Shown here: piece after piece, positions 57,322-64,000 of the stretch
How the letters are laid out: every line of letters starts with the position of its first letter
Position numbering within the stretch: position 1 is the first letter of the stretch
Assembly (NCBI GenBank): GCA_026393075.1
Contig: JAPLAW010000028.1
Span: 1 to 64,000 of the forward strand
Source: Actinomycetota bacterium
GTDB lineage: Bacteria > Actinomycetota > Actinomycetes > Nanopelagicales > Nanopelagicaceae
DNA: 64,000 nucleotides
Direction: 5' to 3'
Position numbers and translations under genes: made by a program
The notes under the pieces: generated by a model
Seen by the model: the letters and a program-made list of their open reading frames with translations, nothing else
Databases searched by the model: none
Told to the model about the DNA's origin: nothing

Positions 57322-57735
57322 ATGGACGTAGTACTAGTAATCGGCCGCGTACTTTTCGCGCTGCTCTTCATCAACTCAGGCATCGCACACCTCACCAAGC
57401 TTGAGGCAATGACTGGCTATGCAAAATACAAGAAGGTTCCAGCAGCCAAGCTAGGCGTGATCGTTTCCGGTCTAATGATTCTGGTTGGCGGACTATATGT
57501 AGCACTTGGAATTTACGCTGACTTAGGCGCACTCCTAATCGCGCTATTCCTAATTCCAACCTCATTCCTAATGCATGCATTCTGGAAAGAAACTGATGCG
57601 ACTGCAAAGCAGAACGAGAGCATCGGATTCTTCAAGAATCTATCTATGGCTGGCGCAGCCCTAATCATCTTCGCACTAGTTGCAACTGGTACAGATTTTG
57701 GTCCAAGCATTACATCTGCATTCTTTAGCCTCTAA
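57322..57735 (+). CDS. DoxX-family membrane protein
   Basis: This 137-aa protein has four predicted helices and the DoxX pattern (GRVLFALLFINSGIAHL, KYKKVPAAKLGVIVSGLMIL). DoxX proteins in mycobacteria act with SodA and a thiosulfate sulfurtransferase in redox balance; no such partner is adjacent here. An AAGGAG site lies 6 bases before the ATG. It is the first gene of the plus-strand block. A hairpin terminator follows. Confidence 0.88.
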   Translation: MDVVLVIGRVLFALLFINSGIAHLTKLEAMTGYAKYKKVPAAKLGVIVSGLMILVGGLYVALGIYADLGALLIALFLIPTSFLMHAFWKETDATAKQNESIGFFKNLSMAGAALIIFALVATGTDFGPSITSAFFSL

Positions 57736-57753
57736 ATAAACTCAGCAGTAATC

Positions 57754-57785
57754 AGAACGCCCTCGGATATTTCCGGGGGCGTTCT
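57754..57785 (+). terminator. Hairpin after DoxX gene
   Basis: AGAACGCCC pairs with GGGCGTTCT; TCGG pairs with CCGG (one G-U), giving a strong 12-13-bp stem with a short loop. No T-run follows (GCCATTCTG), so termination could be of the U-less type known in some Actinobacteria, or it may protect the mRNA end. Confidence 0.6.
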
Positions 57786-57799
57786 GCCATTCTGTACCA

Positions 57800-58546
57800 G
57801 TGTTAATTATCGAAGGTCTACTCGCTGGCGCGTTAATTGGTTCAGTTCTAGGTTTTATCGGAGCTGGCGGTGCCATGCTTTCAGTGCCAATTTTGATTTA
57901 CGGATTTGATTTCTCGGCTAGCCACGCGACAACTGCAGCCTTAGCCGTTGTTTTACTAGCAGCTTCATCGGGTGTGATTCCAAAATTTAAGTCTAAAGAT
58001 GTCCTCGTTAAGGAAGCTACGGTTATTTGGGGAATCGGGTTAATTTCAAATATCTCAACTTCGCTAATCGCTCATCAACTAAGTGAACGTTTCATCTTGA
58101 CTGGCTTCTCATTAGTTCTGTTAGTAGCTGGCTCATCAATGCTAATAAAGCCATTTAACTCCGGCCCGGAACGAAAGATGCCAGCCTGGGCGCTCGTTCT
58201 AGTATCGCTAGTAATTGGCTCAATGACCGGGCTATTTGGTATCGGTGGCGGCTTCTTGGCGATACCGGTGCTTGTTCTATTCTTTCAAGTGCCGCAGAAT
58301 AAAGCAGCAGGCACATCGCTACTAATAATTACGCTTAATTCGATTACTGCTTTCTTGGGTCACTACAAAATTTGGTCTGAAGTGAGTTGGGGAACGCCAA
58401 TAGCAATGGCAGTTTCTGCTGTTGTTATCTCACAAATAGCATCAGGCAAAAGTGCTCGAGTTTCACCAACAATTCTTAAGCGTGCCTTTGCAGTTTTACT
58501 CTTTTCAATTTCAGCAATCACGCTATTAAATGCGTGGGTCTTCTAA
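57800..58546 (+). CDS. TauE/SafE-family membrane transporter
   Basis: This 248-aa protein has two repeats of about four helices, with GFIGAGGAMLSVPILIYGF in the first and GLFGIGGGFLAIPVLVLFF in the second. This symmetry identifies the TauE/SafE family of sulfite, sulfoacetate or related organosulfur exporters. The start is a GTG with no clear ribosome site, 15 bp after the hairpin, so it could be leaderless. The substrate is not known. Confidence 0.88.
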   Translation: MLIIEGLLAGALIGSVLGFIGAGGAMLSVPILIYGFDFSASHATTAALAVVLLAASSGVIPKFKSKDVLVKEATVIWGIGLISNISTSLIAHQLSERFILTGFSLVLLVAGSSMLIKPFNSGPERKMPAWALVLVSLVIGSMTGLFGIGGGFLAIPVLVLFFQVPQNKAAGTSLLIITLNSITAFLGHYKIWSEVSWGTPIAMAVSAVVISQIASGKSARVSPTILKRAFAVLLFSISAITLLNAWVF

Positions 58547-58564
58547 AGCAGGTATTTTGTAGCC

Positions 58565-59050
58565 ATGGATGGCGTCCTTGAGAAAGCTGCAGTAAAGCGA
58601 GTGATCGCTGCCCTTGCCGAACATGGCTGTGCTGGGCAAATTAAAGTTCTATCCGATAGCGCGCGCACTGCAGCCGAAGCTGCTGCAGCTCTTGGCATTG
58701 AAGTTGGACAAATTGCATCATCGCTAATCTTCAAACTACCTGATGGATCACCTCTTTTAGTTATTACTAGTGGTCGTCATCGGGTTGATACTGATCTAGT
58801 TGCAAGTAATTTAGGAATTGAAAAACTTGGTCGAGTTGATGCCGATTACGTAAAGGAACAATCTGGCTTTTCAATTGGCGGTGTAGCACCTTTAGGTTGG
58901 GTCTCCCCCGCAACCATTCTGATCGATCAAGCGCTAAATGATTACGAAGTTGTCTGGGCAGCCGCTGGTCACCCACATGCGGTTTATCCAACTTCTTTTG
59001 CCGAACTCTTAGCAATCACTTCAGCTAAACCAATGGTAGTTGGCGAATAA
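58565..59050 (+). CDS. YbaK/EbsC-family aminoacyl-tRNA deacylase
   Basis: This 161-aa protein has the YbaK/ProX fold, with TAAEAAAALGIEVGQIASSLIF and GVAPLGWVSPATILIDQAL. Members hydrolyse mischarged tRNA such as Cys-tRNA-Pro or Ala-tRNA. The exact tRNA is not evident. It is 18 bp from TauE and directly abuts the VOC gene (TAAATG junction). Confidence 0.87.
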   Translation: MDGVLEKAAVKRVIAALAEHGCAGQIKVLSDSARTAAEAAAALGIEVGQIASSLIFKLPDGSPLLVITSGRHRVDTDLVASNLGIEKLGRVDADYVKEQSGFSIGGVAPLGWVSPATILIDQALNDYEVVWAAAGHPHAVYPTSFAELLAITSAKPMVVGE

Positions 59051-59434
59051 ATGAACACTCTCGGGATGATTGCAATCGTGATCGATGACTACGACATAGC
59101 AATTTCACATTATGTAAATGATCTGGGCTTTACCTTAATCGAAGACAAAGTTTTGTCTCCTGAAAAAAGATGGGTTGTAGTTGCTCCAAGCAAAGAAGGA
59201 GTCAGAATTCTCTTAGCTAAGGCTGCTAATGATCAACAGAGATCCGCTATTGGAAACTCAACAGGCGGACGTGTTGGGTTCTTTCTGTACACAGCGAACT
59301 TTACGGAAACTTACGAAACTTATAAGTTTCAAGGTATTGAATTCATTGAACAACCTCGGCAAGAGACTTACGGTCAAGTAGTTGTATTTAAAGATAAGTA
59401 CGGAAATAAGTGGGATTTAATTGAACAGAAATAG
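59051..59434 (+). CDS. VOC-family (glyoxalase-like) protein
   Basis: This 127-aa protein has the paired beta-alpha-beta-beta-beta units of the vicinal oxygen chelate family: IAIVIDDYDIAISHYVNDLG, then EQPRQETYGQVVVFKDKYGN. The position of metal ligands (histidine, glutamate) is not fully conserved, with E at the final strand. The substrate is unknown. It begins immediately after the deacylase stop. Confidence 0.85.
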   Translation: MNTLGMIAIVIDDYDIAISHYVNDLGFTLIEDKVLSPEKRWVVVAPSKEGVRILLAKAANDQQRSAIGNSTGGRVGFFLYTANFTETYETYKFQGIEFIEQPRQETYGQVVVFKDKYGNKWDLIEQK

Positions 59435-59455
59435 CGGACTATGGTTGGCAAATAA

Positions 59456-60244
59456 ATGATTCTTAACTTTAAAGAATTCGGATCAGCCAACTCTGGTATC
59501 CCACTAATTCTGATTCATGGCATGGGTTCAGCAGCTACCGCTTGGCAATTAGTTGTGCCTGACCTAGCAAAGAGTTACCGCGTTATAACTGTAGATCTAC
59601 CTGGCCATGGTGAAACGCAATTACCAGCTGGTCTTGATATGAGCCCAAAATCTTTAGCAGAGTACGTTTTAGAAACGATGGATTCATTAAGTATCGAAAA
59701 AGCGCATCTGGTTGGCAATTCATTAGGTGGTTGGACTGCGCTAGAACTTGCAGCGATGAAACCTGAACGTGTTGCCAGCATTTTAGGCTTAGCGCCAGCT
59801 GGGCTTTGGTTAGCGCCATTTAATGTGCGTTACCCAGGCACTGCAATTGCGCGAAACTTAGCCAGCAGTTTAAAAGTTGTTTCACCCTTCGGGCTTAAAT
59901 ATGAATGGGGTCGCAAACTTGGTTTCGGCGATGTAAGCCCACAATGGCGAAAGTATTCATACCAACTTTGTTTAGATGCCACTTTGGCGCTTGGAAAGGC
60001 GGCCGGCTATTTTCCCGCTTGGGATGCGCTGTTAAAGAAACGTTTTGACGAAAAGGTTTCGCCGACTGTCCCAATCACAATTGTTTTTGGCGATAGCGAT
60101 AAAACTTTGCCGGCTAGCTCTTGTCAGGAAAAATCGCTAGCCCCAAAACATGCTATCTGGATCAATTGGGAAAGTTGCGGGCATGCGCCAATGTGGGATT
60201 ACCCTGAACGTGTAGTTGCCGAAATTGAAAAGCTCACCAAATGA
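59456..60244 (+). CDS. Alpha/beta hydrolase
   Basis: This 262-aa alpha/beta fold protein has an oxyanion motif HGMG (21-24), the nucleophile S89 in VGNSLGG, an acidic residue in FGDSDKTLP, and the catalytic His in ESCGHAPMWDYPE. It overlaps the CrtA-like gene by 4 bp, so it is coupled to the carotenoid genes. It could act on a carotenoid ester or be unrelated; the substrate is not identifiable. Confidence 0.85.
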   Translation: MILNFKEFGSANSGIPLILIHGMGSAATAWQLVVPDLAKSYRVITVDLPGHGETQLPAGLDMSPKSLAEYVLETMDSLSIEKAHLVGNSLGGWTALELAAMKPERVASILGLAPAGLWLAPFNVRYPGTAIARNLASSLKVVSPFGLKYEWGRKLGFGDVSPQWRKYSYQLCLDATLALGKAAGYFPAWDALLKKRFDEKVSPTVPITIVFGDSDKTLPASSCQEKSLAPKHAIWINWESCGHAPMWDYPERVVAEIEKLTK

Positions 60245-60903
60245 TCACGGTAATTTACTTCTGGAAAATTAAGCGAAGCAGTATTCCATTTGCGCTATTT
60301 CGTATGGCAATTGATCGCACGCTACTGCGACGAAGCAATGGTGTGACATTTGCGAAGATGCTTGGCTGCGGCAAAGGTGAAACTTTTACGCCAAGTGATG
60401 CTGATCCAAATCGCTGGGGATGCTTAGTTGTAATTCCTGAGAGCCAGTTAGCGTGGCTAGATAGTTCAACATCTATTAGAGCATGGCGCCATAAATCAGT
60501 TTCCGAATTTCGAGTTGTTCTTGATCCAATTGCGGCGACTGGATTGTGGTCAAAGCGCAAACCATTCGAACCAAGCGCGCCAGCTAATTTTGAAGGTCAA
60601 GTTGTTGCAATTACTCGTGCTCGCATCAAAGCAAGCCAAACCTTGAGATTTTTCAAATCAGTTCCACCGGTAACTGCGAGTCTGCATTCCAGCCCTGGCT
60701 TGATTTCGACAATCGGTATTGGTGAAGCGCCGATCGGCTTGCAAGGCACTTTCTCGCTTTGGGAGTCAATGCAGGCAATCAAAGATTTTGCTTATAAGGG
60801 CGCCGCGCATCAAAAAGCTATTGCCCAAACTGCTGAGTTTGATTGGTATGCCGAGGAGTTGTTCGCCCGATTCGCCGTGCGCGAGATACGGGGCACGATT
60901 TAA
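60241..60903 (+). CDS. CrtA-like spheroidene monooxygenase family protein
   Basis: This 220-aa protein resembles CrtA, the heme-dependent oxygenase that adds a keto group to C-2 of acyclic carotenoids. The GIGEAPIGLQGTFSLWES motif and the FAKMLGCGKGETF segment are characteristic. It lies before cruF, cruG and a phytoene-desaturase-like gene, which supports a carotenoid role. Its exact substrate may differ from spheroidene. Confidence 0.83.
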   Translation: MITVIYFWKIKRSSIPFALFRMAIDRTLLRRSNGVTFAKMLGCGKGETFTPSDADPNRWGCLVVIPESQLAWLDSSTSIRAWRHKSVSEFRVVLDPIAATGLWSKRKPFEPSAPANFEGQVVAITRARIKASQTLRFFKSVPPVTASLHSSPGLISTIGIGEAPIGLQGTFSLWESMQAIKDFAYKGAAHQKAIAQTAEFDWYAEELFARFAVREIRGTI

Positions 60904-60930
60904 CTTGCCTAAATAGGGCAGACTAAGCAC

Positions 60931-61731
60931 ATGTCCATTCGCAACTACGCCCCTCGCCGTCGGCGCCGTGGCGTTTCACCATTTGCAAATGGCATCCAAG
61001 TGGGCACCATGGTTGCAGCCCTTTTCTTACAAATTACTTATCCCCTGTTATCAGGTGAGGCCCTCCGGGTTGTAACCATCGCAACTGTCTATTTCGGTGC
61101 AGCTGCCATGTTTGTACACGCCCGACTTGCTTATGGTTGGAAATACGTAAGGCGCTACATATTTATTACTTTGCCATTTGCATTCTTAATTGAATTAATT
61201 GGTGAAAATACTGGCTGGCCATTCGGAACTTATTCATATGATCCATCCCTTGGTCCGCAGCTGCTTGGAATTCCAATCGTGGTTCCGTTTGCTTGGGCGA
61301 TGATGGCTCATCCACTTCTAATTGTCGCTCGCCGAATGTCTAAGACTTGGACATTTCTCTACGGTGGTTTTGCACTAATGGCATGGGATCTTTTTCTTGA
61401 TCCACAAATGGTTGGTGACGGTCGTTGGAAATGGGAAGTCACTGGCTCACATGTTCCGTTTCAGCCAAACATCCCGCTATCAAATATGTTCGGCTGGTTA
61501 TTAGCCGGAATCGCACTGATTGCAATACTAAATTTCTCATTACCTAAAGAGCAACGAAAATACGGTTCTTCACTCATTGCCGTAGATATCTTCTTGGCTT
61601 GGAGTTGGTTTGGTGGAATTATCTCGAATCTCTTCTTCTTTGACCGACCAGGTGTTGCGCTATTTGGTGGCTTTTTCTACACCTTGGCGCTAGCGCCCTA
61701 CTTTTTTGCTCGCTGGCTCGGTCGTCCATAA
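60931..61731 (+). CDS. cruF: Carotenoid 1,2-hydratase CruF-like membrane protein
   Basis: This 266-aa protein has seven or so hydrophobic helices and the CruF/bisanhydrobacterioruberin hydratase family pattern: ELIGENTGWPFGTYSYDP, VPFAWAMMAHPLLIVAR and ALMAWDLFLDPQMV. Members hydrate the end of linear carotenoids at C-1',2'. It is followed by a glycosyltransferase 9 bp downstream, the same pairing as cyanobacterial cruF and cruG. Confidence 0.85.
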   Translation: MSIRNYAPRRRRRGVSPFANGIQVGTMVAALFLQITYPLLSGEALRVVTIATVYFGAAAMFVHARLAYGWKYVRRYIFITLPFAFLIELIGENTGWPFGTYSYDPSLGPQLLGIPIVVPFAWAMMAHPLLIVARRMSKTWTFLYGGFALMAWDLFLDPQMVGDGRWKWEVTGSHVPFQPNIPLSNMFGWLLAGIALIAILNFSLPKEQRKYGSSLIAVDIFLAWSWFGGIISNLFFFDRPGVALFGGFFYTLALAPYFFARWLGRP

Positions 61732-61740
61732 CTATTTAAT

Positions 61741-62814
61741 ATGTTAAATGTTTCTCTCTTTTTAACGTTAGCAATGTTCTTGCTGACCTTTATTAATGCT
61801 CAGTTAATTCGTATCCCCCGCAATGGTCGAGATTTATCAGCTTCGGTCGCTGTTCTTCTGCCAGTTCGCAATGAAGCCGCCAACATTGTGGATTTAGTGG
61901 CATCACTTAAAGTACAAACTGGTATCTCGGACCTGAATTTCTATTTTTTAGATGATAATTCTGAAGATGAAACACTTGAGCTCTTAAAGCGCGAGATTGC
62001 CGGAGATAAGAGATTTTCGATTACTAACGGCCAACAGTTACCAGATGGTTGGCTCGGAAAGCCATGGGCACTTGAGCAATTGCGCTCTAAAGCTAAGGCT
62101 GACTACTTTGTTAATATTGATGCTGATGTGCGCATAGTTCCGCGAGCAATTTGTGCAGCTCTAAATTTACTCATTGATAAAAAGCTTGATTTCGTCTCAC
62201 CATATCCAAAGCAGATCGCAAAATCCTTCGGCGAACGAATGATTCAACCGCTACTTCAATGGTCTTGGTTATCGACAGTGCCAATTCGGATTGCTGAAAA
62301 ATCAGGTCGGACTTCTCTTGCGGTAGCTAATGGGCAATTCTTTGCAGTAAGTGAAAGCGCGCTTAGCGCTGTTTCTGGATATTCAGCCTCAAAGACAGCA
62401 GTCTTAGATGACATGGAACTTGCCCGTGCGTTGTTGCGAAATGGATTCAAAGGCTGCGTTGCAGACGGTTCACATATTGCAACTTGCCACATGTATAACT
62501 CATGGGCCGAAGTTAAAGCTGGCTACGGTAAATCACTCTGGGCTGCGTTCGGATCGAGGCTCGGTTCGTTCATAGCGATTGCTTTCTTATTTCTAACTGG
62601 AATTCTCCCTCTACTTGGTGCTATCGCTGGCTATACCGCCGGCTTCTATGCTCTGGAATTCGTAATCATTTCGAGAATCATCGCCGCTCGCGTCTCTGGT
62701 GGTCGATTCCTTGATGCTTTTTTGCATCCGATTTCAACCTTGCTGTTGATTTACTTAATTCTTTACTCTTGGAGCGCCCGCGGAAAAGTGGAATGGAAAG
62801 GGCGCACACTATGA
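61741..62814 (+). CDS. cruG: Family 2 glycosyltransferase (CruG-like)
   Basis: This 357-aa protein has an N-terminal helix, a GT2 domain with LPVRNEAANIVDLV, the acidic FLDDNSEDET and DxD-type NIDADVRI, and DDMELARALLRNGF, and C-terminal helices. The membrane topology and context fit CruG, which glycosylates carotenoid hydroxyls. The sugar is not known. It overlaps the next gene by ATGA. Confidence 0.82.
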   Translation: MLNVSLFLTLAMFLLTFINAQLIRIPRNGRDLSASVAVLLPVRNEAANIVDLVASLKVQTGISDLNFYFLDDNSEDETLELLKREIAGDKRFSITNGQQLPDGWLGKPWALEQLRSKAKADYFVNIDADVRIVPRAICAALNLLIDKKLDFVSPYPKQIAKSFGERMIQPLLQWSWLSTVPIRIAEKSGRTSLAVANGQFFAVSESALSAVSGYSASKTAVLDDMELARALLRNGFKGCVADGSHIATCHMYNSWAEVKAGYGKSLWAAFGSRLGSFIAIAFLFLTGILPLLGAIAGYTAGFYALEFVIISRIIAARVSGGRFLDAFLHPISTLLLIYLILYSWSARGKVEWKGRTL

Positions 62815-64000
62815 GCAAAGTAGTCGTCATTGGCGCTGGCATTGGTGGCATGAGTGCCGCGGCACGTATTGCTAAAGCTGGCCATCAAGTTGAAATCTTT
62901 GAAGCGGCGAACTTCATCGGCGGAAAATGTCGCACCGAATGGATTGGTCGCTATGCCTTTGATACTGGCCCATCGCTGCTAACTCTGCCGGCTGTTTATC
63001 GTGACTTCTTTCTAAAAACTGGTGCCCTAATGGAAGAAGTTTTAACTCAGATTCCGGTTGATCCCGCTTTTGATTATCGCTTTGCCGATGGTTCAAACGT
63101 TAAGTTTGCCAATCTTTCGCGCTACCAAACTTTGCAAGCGATCACCACATCATTTGGAAGCGAAGCGGCTACACAATGGGATCAAATCATGAAGCGTGCC
63201 GAGGCAATGTGGGATGTTTCACGTGAACCGTTTATTGAATCTGAACTTACTTCGATAGCTGCTCTCTTTAAACGAGTGACATTGATAAGAGATTTACTGG
63301 TTATCGCGCCTCATAAGACGCTGCGCGAGATAGCAACTGAGAAATTAACTGATCAAAGGCTTCGTTACATAGTCGATCGCTATGCCACCTATAGCGGATC
63401 TGATCCTCGTAAAGCGCCGGCGGTATTACTTAGCATTGCTTTCGTTGAAGAAGCTTTCGGTGCTTGGCACTTAGCTGGCGGAATTGGCCAATTAGCTATT
63501 GCAATTGAAAAACGATGTTTAGATCTAGGTGTCAAAATTCATTTAAATTCACCGGTAACCAAAATTCAAACTGATAACGGAGTCGCTACCGGAATCGCAT
63601 TAACTGATGGCACAGAAATTGCAGCTGATTTCATTGTTTCAAATAGCGATGCCAGCCTTACCTATCACCACTTAATTAGTCCTGCTGAAAAGCGCGCTAA
63701 GAGTGAACGTAAGAACTTAGCTAAGACGCAAAAATCCCTGGCTGGCTTCTCGCTGCTTCTTGGTTTGCGGCCATCTGAGTCTGCTGAAAAGTTAAATCAT
63801 CACACAATTCTTTTCCCGACTGATTACGACGCTGAGTTTGAAGCGATCTTCACCCAGAAGAGACCGGTAGAAAATCCCACCATCTACATCTGTGCGCCCG
63901 ATGATCCGCTAATGGTTAAGGATGCTGGCCATGAAAGTTGGTTTGTTTTGGTAAATGCTCCACGTCATGATGAGAGCGCAAAGAATGGCTTTGATTGGCG
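62811..64000 (+). CDS. Phytoene desaturase family protein (partial)
   Basis: Reading from the ATG at 62811 (overlapping the cruG stop) gives about 396 residues without a stop before the window ends. The FAD motif VIGAGIGGMSAAARIAKAG is at the N-terminus, then GGKCRTEW and TGPSLLTLP. GTEIAADFIVSNSD lies in the middle. Both CrtI (phytoene desaturase) and CrtD (3',4'-desaturase) share this. The neighbouring hydratase and ketolase favour CrtD, but the end of the protein is missing. Confidence 0.85.
   Translation, partial: MSKVVVIGAGIGGMSAAARIAKAGHQVEIFEAANFIGGKCRTEWIGRYAFDTGPSLLTLPAVYRDFFLKTGALMEEVLTQIPVDPAFDYRFADGSNVKFANLSRYQTLQAITTSFGSEAATQWDQIMKRAEAMWDVSREPFIESELTSIAALFKRVTLIRDLLVIAPHKTLREIATEKLTDQRLRYIVDRYATYSGSDPRKAPAVLLSIAFVEEAFGAWHLAGGIGQLAIAIEKRCLDLGVKIHLNSPVTKIQTDNGVATGIALTDGTEIAADFIVSNSDASLTYHHLISPAEKRAKSERKNLAKTQKSLAGFSLLLGLRPSESAEKLNHHTILFPTDYDAEFEAIFTQKRPVENPTIYICAPDDPLMVKDAGHESWFVLVNAPRHDESAKNGFDW

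Noticed and set aside
1-64000. CRISPR arrays, insertion sequences or prophage
   Set aside because: No regular repeat-spacer pattern, transposase frame, or phage gene was seen; gene order is continuous core genome.

Overview
The window reads as a chromosomal segment of a streamlined, low-to-moderate GC actinobacterium. The evidence is gene order: liv transporter, pdtaR, pyk, gltDB, lgt, trp, his, dnaE, rluD, lspA, a DksA/TraR-type gene, ileS, then yggT-sepF-yggS-pgeF-ftsZ and the dcw cluster up to mraZ. This is the order known from Streptomyces and relatives, but intergenic spaces are very short and no mobile elements are visible. Peptidoglycan is predicted to be the meso-DAP type (DNPR motif in MurE). 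A freshwater Nanopelagicales/acI-like organism would fit, but that is inference. No CRISPR array, insertion sequence, prophage or rRNA was seen.

Layout. (a) 1-4444, minus: branched-chain amino acid ABC transporter (livF partial, livG, livM, livH, livK), with a strong hairpin after livK. (b) 4628-8311, minus: ANTAR regulator pdtaR whose ATG lies one base after a tRNA with a CAA anticodon, then pyk and gltD. (c) 8304-15737, minus: gltB, a VIT-family transporter, lgt, and a DsbA-like/MauE-like thiol module. (d) 15734-25626, minus: one compact trp-his block (trpA, B, C, an unlisted 58-aa membrane ORF, trpE, hisI, F, A, H, B, C, D). No trpF is present and HisA carries PriA-type residues. (e) 25649-31443, minus: dnaE, rluD, lspA, and a DksA/TraR-like zinc-finger protein with a histone-like Lys/Ala tail. 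(f) 31540-34896, plus: ileS behind a translational T-box. (g) 34897-51734, minus: yggT, sepF, yggS, pgeF, ftsZ, ftsQ and the mur/fts genes to rsmH and mraZ, with a large RNA hairpin before rsmH and seven 10-bp-phased repeats before mraZ. (h) 51953-57117, minus: an SOS cassette (DUF6504, dnaE2, dinB, DUF3040) behind a perfect LexA box. (i) 57322-64000, plus: DoxX, TauE, YbaK, VOC and hydrolase genes leading into a carotenoid cluster (CrtA-like, CruF, CruG, partial CrtI/CrtD).

The genes form a few large functional blocks: nitrogen uptake and assimilation (liv, glt), amino acid synthesis (trp, his), lipoprotein and envelope maturation (lgt, lspA, DsbA/MauE), cell-wall synthesis and division (dcw), mutagenic repair (SOS cassette) and pigment synthesis. 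Most of the window is well-known core genome. The less ordinary signals are RNA- and DNA-level: the class I tRNA with a Leu anticodon joined to a near-leaderless pdtaR, the RNA structure before rsmH, the phased MraZ operator, the T-box, and the LexA-driven DnaE2-DinB cassette. I did not find evidence for a wholly new multi-gene system.
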